Assembly (NCBI GenBank): GCA_039916225.1
Contig: JBDSLU010000205.1
Coordinates: 1 to 12,419 of the forward strand
Length of the DNA: 12,419 bases
DNA from: JBDSLU01 sp039916225
Lineage (GTDB): Bacteria > Acidobacteriota > Vicinamibacteria > Vicinamibacterales > Vicinamibacteraceae
Direction: 5' to 3'
Position 1 is the stretch's first letter, and every line of letters begins with the position of its first letter. Shown piece by piece: positions 1 to 9,356 of this stretch. The notes beneath the pieces are model-generated. The model saw nothing but the letters and a program-made list of their open reading frames with translations, ran no database searches and was not told the DNA's origin. The translations under genes and the position numbers were made by a program.

Positions 1-199
1 GCCGATGGCAGCCCCGCAGCCGCCGCCGTTGCCGATCGCCGGCGCGCGTGATTGACCGACCGCACGCCGGGCCGAGGCGGCGAACCGAACGCCGAGCCGA
101 AGGCGGAGGCGTCGGTCTGGTGCGGGCGAGCGGCGGCCAGCCGGCTCGCCGGGTGGTCGCCATCGCCCGCAGCGAAATACGTTAGACTTCGAGAGCTTC
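1..199. other. Left-edge non-coding stretch, possibly the tail of an upstream gene
   Basis: No gene can be assigned. Reading in from the left edge on the + strand, one frame stops at a TGA at 49-51 (tail A-D-G-S-P-A-A-A-V-A-D-R-R-R-A) and another at a TGA at 53-55 (tail ending P-L-P-I-A-G-A-R-D). Both have GC-rich third positions, so either could be the C-terminus of an upstream gene and the sequence alone does not decide. A third frame stays open to a TAG at 183-185 but is arginine-rich low complexity and probably not coding. From about 56 to 180 there are only degenerate GCCGA/GGCGG-type repeats, with no convincing RNA gene or terminator. Confidence 0.3.
183..188 (+). promoter_or_regulatory. 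Possible -10 box (TAGACT) just before the first gene
   Basis: TAGACT matches the sigma-70 -10 consensus at four of six positions, including the first TA and last T, and sits in a locally AT-richer patch of a very GC-rich region. I see no good -35 at 16-18 nt spacing. Transcription would begin at about 195, only some 5 nt before the ATG at 200, so the mRNA would be almost leaderless. Weak call on its own; the same geometry recurs at 1227-1232. Confidence 0.3.
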
Positions 200-646
200 A
201 TGCGTCCTGATTCCTCCCCGCGCCCAGATCCGCGGAGCGCGCGGGCTTCGACGGTCCGGACCGCGGTCGAACTGGACCGCGGCCGCGCCCTCCTCTTTTG
301 CGTCGCCGGCTGGCTCGTGCCCGGTGCCGGCCACATCCTGCAGCAGCGGCTCGGCCGCGGCCTGGTGTTCCTGTTCGTCCTGCCGCTGATGTTCGCGCTG
401 GGCCTGCTGTTCGACGGGGCGCTGTTCCCGCTGACGCCGATCACCCAGTCGCCCTTGACCAGCGCCGCCGCCCTGGCCGAGCGCTGCATCGGCGCCCCGT
501 GGATTGCGACGGCGGTGGCCGGCTGGGGGCGCGGCGACGTGGTGTCACCGACCTACGAGTACGGCTGGGTGCTCATGGTCGTGGCGGGCCTGCTCAACAC
601 GCTGGTCGTGCTCGATGTCTATGACATCGCGCTCGGCCGCAAGTAG
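200..646 (+). CDS. Small integral membrane protein, DUF6677-like
   Basis: A 148-residue predicted inner-membrane protein of unknown function. The first ~30 residues are polar and disordered-looking (Ser/Pro/Arg-rich). Hydrophobic segments follow at about 31-47 (around W-L-V-P-G-A-G-H), 51-72 and 121-143. The W-L-V-P-G-x-G-H motif, the later R-G-L-V-F run and the final G-R-K recall, from memory, a family of small membrane proteins annotated in Acidobacteriota (DUF6677); I could not check this. The ATG at 200 has only a weak GAGAG upstream and may be read from a near-leaderless transcript. It is 18 nt ahead of a second tiny membrane protein and then a VanZ-like protein, so three consecutive membrane genes head the operon. 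Coding status is supported by a clean stop, GC-rich third positions and the packed gene order; function is not known. Confidence 0.75.
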   Translation: MRPDSSPRPDPRSARASTVRTAVELDRGRALLFCVAGWLVPGAGHILQQRLGRGLVFLFVLPLMFALGLLFDGALFPLTPITQSPLTSAAALAERCIGAPWIATAVAGWGRGDVVSPTYEYGWVLMVVAGLLNTLVVLDVYDIALGRK

Positions 647-664
647 GAACCGACGGGCTGCGTG

Positions 665-838
665 ATGCCGAGCCACTTCTTCTTCCTCTTCGTCTTCTCG
701 GTGCTCGTCTCGACCATCTTCGCCGTCCTGCAGAAGGACACCGTGGCCGAGCAGGCTCGCTTCGCGCTCACCATGACCGCGGGTTTCGTCGCGTTCGCCG
801 TGGCCGCCGGCTGGCTGATGCGGCTGTTCCCGCTGTGA
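665..838 (+). CDS. 57-residue two-helix membrane protein, function unknown
   Basis: The frame from the ATG at 665 to the TGA at 836-838 encodes 57 residues. They form two hydrophobic stretches, about 4-22 (starting H-F-F-F-L-F-V-F) and 34-54 (T-M-T-A-G-F-V-A-F-A-V-A-A-G-W), joined by a polar loop Q-K-D-T-V-A-E-Q-A-R. This predicts a helical hairpin in the inner membrane. A GTG directly before the ATG (662) could also start it. Its stop overlaps the VanZ-like start by one base (TGATG), the same coupling seen at the next junctions, and it fills what would otherwise be a ~190-nt hole in a packed operon. I do not recognise the family. The overlap and the clean hydrophobic pattern argue that it is real; its small size and the lack of a strong ribosome-binding site are the reasons for doubt. 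Confidence 0.65.
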   Translation: MPSHFFFLFVFSVLVSTIFAVLQKDTVAEQARFALTMTAGFVAFAVAAGWLMRLFPL

Positions 839-1248
839 TGCGGCCGGTCGCGGGGCCGCCCGCGCAGCGCCCCGACCGCGTGTCGATCCTGGTCCGCTGG
901 GCCCCTGCCGTCCTCTGGGCGGCGCTGATCTTCGCGCTCTCCTCCTTCTCGTCGCTGCCGGCCCCACCCGGCGGCCTCACCGACAAACACGCGCACTTCA
1001 TCACCTACGCTGCGCTGGCGGCGCTGATCGTGTGGGGCCTCACCGATCGGTCGCCGGCCCGGACGACATGGACGGTGGCGGCGGTCGCCGCCGTGCTGAC
1101 GGCGCTCTACGGGGTGTCGGACGAGTGGCACCAGTCGTTCGTGCCCGGCCGCGACGTCTCCGCGCTGGACCTGGCGGCCGACGCCGCGGGCGGCGTCCTG
1201 GCCACGGTCGCGCTGCGCGCGTGGGCTATAATTCGGGCCCGCCGATGA
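838..1248 (+). CDS. VanZ-like family membrane protein
   Basis: A 136-residue protein with about four membrane helices (roughly residues 16-34, 45-61, 70-88 and 101-120). The family signature is clear: D-K-x-A-H-F near the start of helix 2, and the loop Y-G-V-S-D-E-W-H-Q-S-F-V-P-G-R-D followed by D-x-x-A-D-A-A-G-G. VanZ-like proteins are widespread small membrane proteins; the name comes from the teicoplanin-resistance accessory gene vanZ, but most chromosomal members are not tied to resistance and have no settled biochemical role. Nothing here (no van genes) suggests a resistance cluster. The ATG at 838 is chosen over the adjacent GTG at 835 because it overlaps the preceding stop by one base. 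The gene ends by overlapping the next start (ATGA, 1245-1248), and its last codons contain a perfect TATAAT. Confidence 0.88.
   Translation: MRPVAGPPAQRPDRVSILVRWAPAVLWAALIFALSSFSSLPAPPGGLTDKHAHFITYAALAALIVWGLTDRSPARTTWTVAAVAAVLTALYGVSDEWHQSFVPGRDVSALDLAADAAGGVLATVALRAWAIIRARR
1227..1232 (+). promoter_or_regulatory. Perfect -10 box (TATAAT) inside the 3' end of the VanZ-like gene
   Basis: TATAAT is an exact sigma-70 -10 hexamer in very GC-rich sequence, preceded by TGGGC. The -35 position at 17-nt spacing (ACGGTC, 1204-1209) is a poor match. Transcription would start near 1239, about 6 nt before the enoyl-CoA hydratase ATG at 1245, so this internal promoter would give a near-leaderless mRNA for the hydratase, ribH and nusB, separate from the upstream membrane-protein genes. 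Confidence 0.5.
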
Positions 1249-2045
1249 TGTCCGATCCCCCCAACGTCGAGCCGTCCGTGCTGGTCGCTCGTGATGGGGC
1301 GGTCGGCACGATCACCGTCAATCGGCCGGCCGTCCGTAACGCGCTGAACGACGCCACCCTCGGCAGCATCGACGCCGCCGTCGCCGAGCTGGACGCCGAT
1401 CCCGAGGTGCGGGCCATCATCGTCACCGGAGCGGGTGAGAAGGCGTTCATCGCCGGCGCCGACATCAACGAGCTGTCGCGGGCCACGGCCGTGACCGGGC
1501 GGATGCTGGCCCAGCGCGGCCAGGCCGTCTTCGATCGCATCGCCGCCGCCGGCAAGCCGATCATCGCGGTCATCAACGGGTTCTGCCTCGGCGGCGGCTG
1601 CGAGCTGGCCCTGGCCTGCACCTTTCGCTTCGCCGCCGACACCGCCGAAATCGGCCAGCCGGAGATCAACCTGGGCATCATCCCCGGCTACGGCGGCTCG
1701 CAGCGGCTGCCGCGCCTGATCGGCCGCGACAAGGCGCTCGACCTGATCCTGACCGGCCGCCGCGTCGCGGCGCCGGAAGCCCTGGCGCTGGGACTCGTGA
1801 CCCGCGTCTATCCGGCGGCCACGCTGCGGGCCGAGTCGATGGCCTTCGCCCGCGAGCTGGCGGCCAAGGCCCCGATCGCCGTGCGACTCGCCCTCGACGC
1901 CGTGCGCGCCGGCCTGGAGCAACCGCTCGCCGAGGCGCTGGCGCACGAGGCGGCGCTGTTCGGGCTGGTGGCGGCGACCGACGACATGCGGGAAGGCACG
2001 CGTGCCTTCCTCGAGAAGCGGCCCGCCACATTCACCGGACGATGA
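1245..2045 (+). CDS. Enoyl-CoA hydratase/isomerase (crotonase) family protein
   Basis: A 266-residue crotonase-fold protein, the usual length for short-chain enoyl-CoA hydratases, which add water across the 2,3 double bond of trans-2-enoyl-CoA in fatty-acid or amino-acid breakdown. It shows the N-terminal T-V-N-R-P motif (24-28), the oxyanion-hole segment A-G-A-D-I (70-74), N-G-F-C-L-G-G-G-C-E-L-A (111-122) and P-E-I-N-L-G-I-I-P-G (139-148). Both catalytic glutamates of true hydratases are present, Glu120 and Glu140, favouring hydratase over isomerase or decarboxylase activity; the acyl-chain specificity is not readable. Two ATGs in tandem (1245 and 1248) straddle the VanZ-like stop; I use the first. 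There is no Shine-Dalgarno, so initiation is by coupling or from the near-leaderless transcript of the TATAAT at 1227. The stop overlaps ribH. Confidence 0.93.
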   Translation: MMSDPPNVEPSVLVARDGAVGTITVNRPAVRNALNDATLGSIDAAVAELDADPEVRAIIVTGAGEKAFIAGADINELSRATAVTGRMLAQRGQAVFDRIAAAGKPIIAVINGFCLGGGCELALACTFRFAADTAEIGQPEINLGIIPGYGGSQRLPRLIGRDKALDLILTGRRVAAPEALALGLVTRVYPAATLRAESMAFARELAAKAPIAVRLALDAVRAGLEQPLAEALAHEAALFGLVAATDDMREGTRAFLEKRPATFTGR

Positions 2046-2545
2046 TGCGCAACCCTACCGATCCCGTCATCGAGGCCCCGCTACCGGACGCCCGCGCGAT
2101 GCGCGTCGCGCTGGTCGTCTCGCGCTTCAACGAAGACATCACGACGCGACTGCGCGACGGCGCCGTCGAGGCCCTGACCGTCGCCGGCGCGCCGGCCGAG
2201 GCCATCGAGATCTTCGAGGTGCCCGGCGCCTTCGAAATTCCGTGGGCGGCGCGGGCCGCCGCATCGACCGGCCGCTTCGAGGCGGTCATCTGCCTCGGCT
2301 GCGTGATCCGCGGCGAGACGTATCACTTCGAGATCATCGCCGACGCGGTCGCCCAGGGCGTCACCGACGCCGCCGGCGAGACCGGCATTCCGATCGCGTT
2401 CGGCGTGCTGACCACCGACACCTTGGAGCAGGCGCTGGCTCGCGCGGCCATGGACCGGACCAACAAGGGCTGGGAAGCCGCGGTCGCGGCGCTCGAGATG
2501 GCCCATCTCGCGCGACGGCTGGCCGCCCCCGAGGCGGCAAAGTGA
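2042..2545 (+). CDS. ribH: 6,7-dimethyl-8-ribityllumazine synthase
   Basis: A 167-residue lumazine synthase, the penultimate enzyme of riboflavin synthesis. It condenses 5-amino-6-ribitylamino-uracil with 3,4-dihydroxy-2-butanone 4-phosphate; family members form pentamers or 60-subunit cages. Motifs in order: S-R-F-N-E (27-31), V-P-G-A-F-E-I-P (60-67), G-C-V-I-R-G-E-T-Y-H-F-E (86-97, with the catalytic-type His95), G-I-P-I-A-F-G-V-L-T-T-D-T-L-E-Q-A (115-131) and N-K-G-W-E-A-A (141-147). The segment I-E-A-P-L-P-D-A-R before the first strand aligns with the N-terminus of other RibH proteins and supports starting at ATG 2042 or 2045, not the internal Met20. The start overlaps the hydratase stop in another ATGATG arrangement without a Shine-Dalgarno. 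No other riboflavin gene is visible; pairing with nusB is common across bacteria. Confidence 0.97.
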   Translation: MMRNPTDPVIEAPLPDARAMRVALVVSRFNEDITTRLRDGAVEALTVAGAPAEAIEIFEVPGAFEIPWAARAAASTGRFEAVICLGCVIRGETYHFEIIADAVAQGVTDAAGETGIPIAFGVLTTDTLEQALARAAMDRTNKGWEAAVAALEMAHLARRLAAPEAAK

Positions 2546-3024
2546 GCGCGCTCGATCCGGCAGCCCGGCACCGCGGCCGCGAGCGCGCCGTCCAGTGGCT
2601 CTATCAGTGGGAGCTGTCCGGCCTCGATCTCGACGACGTGCTGTCGCGGGAGCATCAGGTCGACGTGGACCCGCCCGATCGCGAGCGCGACGCCTGGGCG
2701 GTCGACCTGGTCCGCGGCACGGCTCGGGAGATGCAGCGGATCGATCCGCTGATCACGCAGCACGCCACCAACTGGCGGATCGAGCGCATGGCCGTCGTCG
2801 ATCGCGTCATCCTCCGCCTCGGTGTCTACGAGCTGCTGCAGAACGCGCCCGACGCGCCCCCGGCGGTGGTCATCGACGAGGCGGTCGAACTGGCGCGCAC
2901 CTTCAGCGCCGACCAGGCCGTCGCCTTCGTCAACGGCGTGCTGGACGCCGTGCACCGCGGCCTCAGCGAAGCCGCGACTGATGGCCCAACCGACGGCCCG
3001 GCCGACGCCCCCCGTTCGTCCTGA
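2542..3024 (+). CDS. nusB: Transcription antitermination factor NusB
   Basis: A 160-residue NusB, which with NusE (ribosomal protein S10) binds boxA RNA and protects rRNA transcripts from premature termination. Recognisable are the basic N-terminus R-H-R-G-R-E-R-A-V-Q-W-L-Y-Q-W-E (9-24) and the helical core around N-W-R-I-E-R-M-A-V-V-D-R-V-I-L-R-L-G-V-Y-E-L, then V-I-D-E-A-V-E-L-A and F-V-N-G-V-L-D. The C-terminal ~15 residues (D-G-P-T-D-G-P-A-D-A-P) are a short low-complexity tail outside the domain. The start is a GTG at 2542, overlapping the ribH stop as GTGA; GAGG at 2531-2534 lies 7 nt upstream, the only fair Shine-Dalgarno in this block. The open frame continues upstream inside ribH, but that part is out-of-frame sequence and is not NusB-like. 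Confidence 0.96.
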   Translation: MSALDPAARHRGRERAVQWLYQWELSGLDLDDVLSREHQVDVDPPDRERDAWAVDLVRGTAREMQRIDPLITQHATNWRIERMAVVDRVILRLGVYELLQNAPDAPPAVVIDEAVELARTFSADQAVAFVNGVLDAVHRGLSEAATDGPTDGPADAPRSS

Positions 3025-3050
3025 GATTCGCCCGAACCTCCTGAACCGAC

Positions 3051-4550
<1,500 letters not shown>

Positions 4551-4559
4551 CGGGCGCTG

Positions 4560-4568
4560 AAGGAAAGG
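4560..4568 (+). promoter_or_regulatory. Strong ribosome-binding site for the lipoprotein-release permease
   Basis: AAGGAAAGG lies 5 nt before the ATG at 4574. It fixes the permease start within a much longer open frame and is one of the few strong Shine-Dalgarno sequences in a window where most starts have none. Confidence 0.7.
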
Positions 4569-4573
4569 CGACG

Positions 4574-5818
4574 ATGCCCTACGAGCTGCAAGTCGCCGTC
4601 CGCTACCTGATCGCCCGCCGCCGCCAGGCCTTCGTCTCGCTGATCTCCTTCGTCTCGACACTGGGCGTCGCGGTCGGCGTCACCGCGCTGGTCGTGGCGC
4701 TGGCGCTGATGACCGGCCTGCAGGGCGAGCTGCGCGATCGCATGCTCGGCTCGATGCCGCATGTCTACGTCGCCAAGATCGCCGACAGCGGCGTCGCCGA
4801 TCCGGTGGGGGAGCGCACGCAGCTGCTGAAGCTGCCGCACGTCGTCGGCGCCGCGCCGGTGGTGATCGGCCCGGCGCTGGTCCGCGCGGGCGAGCGCTCG
4901 GCGTTCGTCACGCTGAAGGGCGTCGATCCCGCGACCGAGTCGAGCGTCACCGAGCTACCGCAGCGGATGACAGCCGGCCGCTTCGACGCCTTGGCCACGC
5001 CGGCGGACCCGAGCGGCGATGGTCCCCGCCTCGATGGCATCGCGCTGGGCAAGGATCTGGCCGTGTCCCTCGCCGTGCGCCCTGGCGACGTCGTCACCGT
5101 GCTGACGCCGGAAGGCACGCTGACACCGATGGGCGTGATGCCGCGGGCCCGGTCGCTGCGCGTCACCGGCATCTTCTCGCTCGGCCTCTACGAGTTCGAC
5201 TCGGCCTATGCCGTCGTCGCGCTGCCGGTCGGCCTGCGGCTGATGGGCAAGCCCTATCCCGACTACATCCAGTTGAAGGTCGACGACGTCTACCAGGCGC
5301 ACACCGTCGCCGAGGCGATCGTGGCCAAGCACGGCGCCGCCTACCAGGTGCAGGACTGGGCGCAGATGAACCAGTCGCTGTTCTCGGCGCTGCAGCTCGA
5401 GAAGATGGCCGTCTCGATCACCATCGGCCTGATCGTGATGGTGGCGGCGCTGAACATCGTCGCCTCGCTGGTGCTGATGGTGATGGAGAAGAGCCGCGAT
5501 ATCGCCATCCTCAAGACGATGGGCGCGACCCGGCGCAGCATCTCGATCGTCTTCATGCTGCAGGGAACGTTGATCGGCCTGGCCGGCACCCTCGCCGGCG
5601 TCGTCCTCGGCCTGGGCCTGTCGTTCGTGCTCGATCGCTACAAGCTGGTGCGGATCCCGACCGACGTCTATCAGATCTCATACGTGCCCTTCGCGGTCGA
5701 CCCGCTCAGCGTGACGGTGGTGGCGCTGTCGGCGCTCCTGATCTGTTTCCTGGCGACGATCTACCCGTCGCGCCAGGCGGCCCGGCTCGATCCGGCAGAG
5801 GCGCTGCGCCATGGGTGA
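4574..5818 (+). CDS. Lipoprotein-releasing ABC transporter permease (LolC/LolE family)
   Basis: A 414-residue inner-membrane permease of the Lol system, which lifts mature lipoproteins out of the inner membrane for transfer to the LolA carrier. The topology is the family's: one N-terminal helix (about 21-47, after R-Y-L-I-A-R-R-R-Q-A-F), a large periplasmic domain (about 48-278), and three C-terminal helices (about 280-305, 325-355 and 372-400). The FtsX-type signature M-E-K-S-R-D-I-A-I-L-K-T-M-G-A-T appears after helix 2 and I-Y-P-S-R-Q-A-A-R-L-D-P-A-E-A-L-R near the end. Only one permease gene accompanies lolD, so the transporter may use a homodimer (LolF-like) in place of a LolC-LolE pair; a second permease elsewhere cannot be excluded. 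The start follows a strong Shine-Dalgarno 23 nt after lysS. Confidence 0.92.
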   Translation: MPYELQVAVRYLIARRRQAFVSLISFVSTLGVAVGVTALVVALALMTGLQGELRDRMLGSMPHVYVAKIADSGVADPVGERTQLLKLPHVVGAAPVVIGPALVRAGERSAFVTLKGVDPATESSVTELPQRMTAGRFDALATPADPSGDGPRLDGIALGKDLAVSLAVRPGDVVTVLTPEGTLTPMGVMPRARSLRVTGIFSLGLYEFDSAYAVVALPVGLRLMGKPYPDYIQLKVDDVYQAHTVAEAIVAKHGAAYQVQDWAQMNQSLFSALQLEKMAVSITIGLIVMVAALNIVASLVLMVMEKSRDIAILKTMGATRRSISIVFMLQGTLIGLAGTLAGVVLGLGLSFVLDRYKLVRIPTDVYQISYVPFAVDPLSVTVVALSALLICFLATIYPSRQAARLDPAEALRHG

Positions 5819-6509
5819 CGCGCCGGGAGGCCCGAGCGGCGTGCCGCTCGTCGACGTCGTCGATCTCACCAAGTCGTACAGCACGCCGAACGGCGCTATT
5901 CCGGTGCTGCGCGGCCTGTCGCTGGCCGTCGCCCGCGGCGAGATGGTGGCGATCGTCGGCGCATCGGGCGTCGGCAAGAGCACGCTGCTGCACGTCCTCG
6001 GCGGGCTCGATCGCGCCGAGCGCGGCACCGTGCGCGTCGCCGGCGAGGACATCGGCGCGATGTCCGACGACGCGCTGGTCGCGTTCCGCAACCAGCACGT
6101 GGGCTTCGTCTTCCAGTTCCACCACCTGTTGCCGGAGTTCACCGCGCTCGAGAACGTGATGATGCCGCTGCGCATCGCCCGGCGCTCGCTCGCGGTGGCG
6201 CGGCCGCACGCCGAATCGCTGCTGAAGCGGGTCGGTCTCTCCGAGCGGTTCGGCCATCGGCCCGGGATGCTGTCGGGCGGCGAACAGCAGCGCGTCGCCA
6301 TGGCCCGCGCCCTGGCGATGGGGCCGGCGCTCCTGGTCGCCGACGAGCCGACCGGCAACCTCGATGAGCACACGGCGGAAGCGCTGCACGCACTGCTGCG
6401 GGAGATGCACCGGGACGCCGGGCTGACGTCGGTGATTGCCACCCACAACACCCGGCTCGCCGCCCTCTGCGACCGCGTCCTCCGGCTCGAGGACGGCGTC
6501 CTCCGCTAG
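5811..6509 (+). CDS. lolD: Lipoprotein-releasing ABC transporter ATP-binding protein
   Basis: A 232-residue ABC ATPase of the LolD/MacB-ATPase group, the cytoplasmic motor for the permease encoded directly before it. Motifs: Walker A G-A-S-G-V-G-K-S (50-57), Q-loop in V-F-Q-F-H-H-L-L-P-E-F, signature L-S-G-G-E-Q-Q-R (154-161), Walker B L-L-V-A-D-E-P-T-G-N-L-D (174-185, catalytic Glu179) and H-loop His212 in A-T-H-N. All essential residues are present. F-Q-F-H-H-L-L-P-E-F-x-A-L-E-N-V is characteristic of LolD, distinguishing it from FtsE. The ATG at 5811 overlaps the permease end by 8 nt, implying coupled translation of the two subunits. The first ~10 residues (G-D-A-P-G-G-P-S-G) are a loose tail before the ABC domain. 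Confidence 0.94.
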   Translation: MGDAPGGPSGVPLVDVVDLTKSYSTPNGAIPVLRGLSLAVARGEMVAIVGASGVGKSTLLHVLGGLDRAERGTVRVAGEDIGAMSDDALVAFRNQHVGFVFQFHHLLPEFTALENVMMPLRIARRSLAVARPHAESLLKRVGLSERFGHRPGMLSGGEQQRVAMARALAMGPALLVADEPTGNLDEHTAEALHALLREMHRDAGLTSVIATHNTRLAALCDRVLRLEDGVLR

Positions 6510-6581
6510 CTGGCCGTCGGCGCGTCTTGCGCCGGTGCACGCGGCTTCCAGCGCCACGGCCGATAGCCCGCCAGAGTGCGG

Positions 6582-6604
6582 AAAAACTGAGGGCGATTGC
6601 CCTC
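6582..6604 (-). terminator. Minus-strand intrinsic-terminator-like hairpin between lolD and clpC
   Basis: On the minus strand this reads GAGGGC-AATC-GCCCTC, two bases, then five T: a perfect 6-bp GC-rich stem, tetraloop and U-tract, the layout of a Rho-independent terminator. Read on the + strand, the A-tract precedes the hairpin and no T-run follows, so it is not a convincing end for lolD transcription. No minus-strand gene is present, so it would act on antisense RNA coming back from clpC, or the hairpin has another use. Confidence 0.4.
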
Positions 6605-6645
6605 GGAAGTCCTCTCGATCCAAGCGGATGGATGGAATTGCCGCG

Positions 6646-6673
6646 TTGGTTCGACGATCGTGTTGCGTATAAT
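6646..6673 (+). promoter_or_regulatory. Sigma-70-like promoter of clpC
   Basis: TTGGTT (6646-6651) and a perfect TATAAT (6668-6673) are separated by 16 nt. This is the best promoter in the window. The expected start of transcription is near 6680, giving a leader of about 110 nt before the clpC ATG at 6790. An inverted repeat lies directly downstream, over the start point. Confidence 0.7.
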
Positions 6674-6677
6674 GAAC

Positions 6678-6694
6678 AACAGGTTAGGCCTGTT
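6678..6694 (+). promoter_or_regulatory. Candidate operator: perfect inverted repeat at the clpC transcription start
   Basis: AACAGG-TTAGG-CCTGTT is a perfect 6-bp inverted repeat with a 5-nt centre, starting 4 nt downstream of the -10 box and covering the predicted +1. Its position suits a repressor blocking RNA polymerase. It does not match the CtsR heptad-repeat operator or the HrcA CIRCE element known from clp and groE genes of other bacteria, so the regulator, if any, is unknown. It could alternatively fold as a hairpin at the 5' end of the mRNA. Confidence 0.4.
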
Positions 6695-6716
6695 ACCGGC
6701 GCGCCAGCAGCCGGTA
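6694..6716 (+). other. Hairpin in the clpC leader
   Basis: TACCGGC (6694-6700) and GCCGGTA (6710-6716) form a perfect 7-bp stem with a 9-nt loop. It sits early in the predicted clpC leader, directly after the operator-like repeat, and shares the base at 6694 with it. There is no T-run after it, so it is not an intrinsic terminator. A second small hairpin, TGCCA-GCC-TGGCA (6764-6776), abuts the clpC Shine-Dalgarno. Confidence 0.4.
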
Positions 6717-6738
6717 CGGGCGCACAGCCAGCAGCCGG
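6703..6738 (+). repeat. 12-bp direct repeat in the clpC leader
   Basis: GCCAGCAGCCGG occurs at 6703-6714 and again at 6727-6738, 24 nt apart start to start, with C-A-G-C-rich sequence between and after. The first copy overlaps the leader hairpin, so the second could compete to form an alternative pairing with the TACCGGC strand. It may be no more than local low complexity. Confidence 0.35.
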
Positions 6739-6775
6739 CTCCGGCGCAGCCGCAGTCGCAAGGTGCCAGCCTGGC

Positions 6776-6780
6776 AGGGA
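6776..6780 (+). promoter_or_regulatory. Ribosome-binding site of clpC
   Basis: AGGGA lies 9 nt before the ATG at 6790. It decides the start: a GTG at 6763 in the same frame lies upstream of this site and would add nine residues absent from ClpC proteins, whereas M-F-E-R-Y-T-E-R-A from 6790 is the canonical N-terminus. The small hairpin 6764-6776 ends at the first base of this site and could modulate access to it. Confidence 0.6.
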
Positions 6781-6789
6781 TGCACGCGG

Positions 6790-9246
<2,457 letters not shown>

Positions 9247-9296
9247 CTCCTAGTAGCCCGTGACGTAAGAGCCGCGCCCGCCGCATCGGGCTGCGA

Positions 9297-9302
9297 TACA
9301 CT
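9297..9302 (+). promoter_or_regulatory. Possible -10 box (TACACT) upstream of bamA
   Basis: TACACT in the context GATACACTAG matches four of six -10 positions and is the only AT-richer patch in the gap besides the terminator. No good -35 lies 16-18 nt upstream. A start near 9309 would give a ~110-nt leader that runs through the terminator-like hairpin at 9331-9356 before reaching bamA. Confidence 0.3.
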
Positions 9303-9330
9303 AGTCCGCTTGGGGTCCGCGAACCGGCCA

Positions 9331-9356
9331 CGCAGGGCGGTATGCCTGCGCTTTTT
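9331..9356 (+). terminator. Intrinsic terminator between clpC and bamA
   Basis: CGCAGG (9331-9336) and CCTGCG (9345-9350) make a perfect 6-bp stem with an 8-nt loop, followed by C and five T (9352-9356). It starts 84 nt after the clpC stop and most simply ends clpC transcripts. An outer pairing CGGCCA (9325-9330) with TGGCCG (9356-9361) would enclose the stem and part of the T-run, an unusual addition for a plain terminator. Confidence 0.65.

Noticed and set aside
1032..1244. Upstream extension of the enoyl-CoA hydratase frame inside the VanZ-like gene
   Set aside because: Out-of-frame, arginine/glycine-rich sequence. The crotonase domain begins after the ATG at 1245, which overlaps the VanZ-like stop.
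6518..6534. Hairpin CGGCGC-GTCTT-GCGCCG just after lolD, considered as the lolD terminator
   Set aside because: A good 6-bp GC stem, but no T-run follows (GTGCACGCGG), and such stems are common by chance in this base composition.
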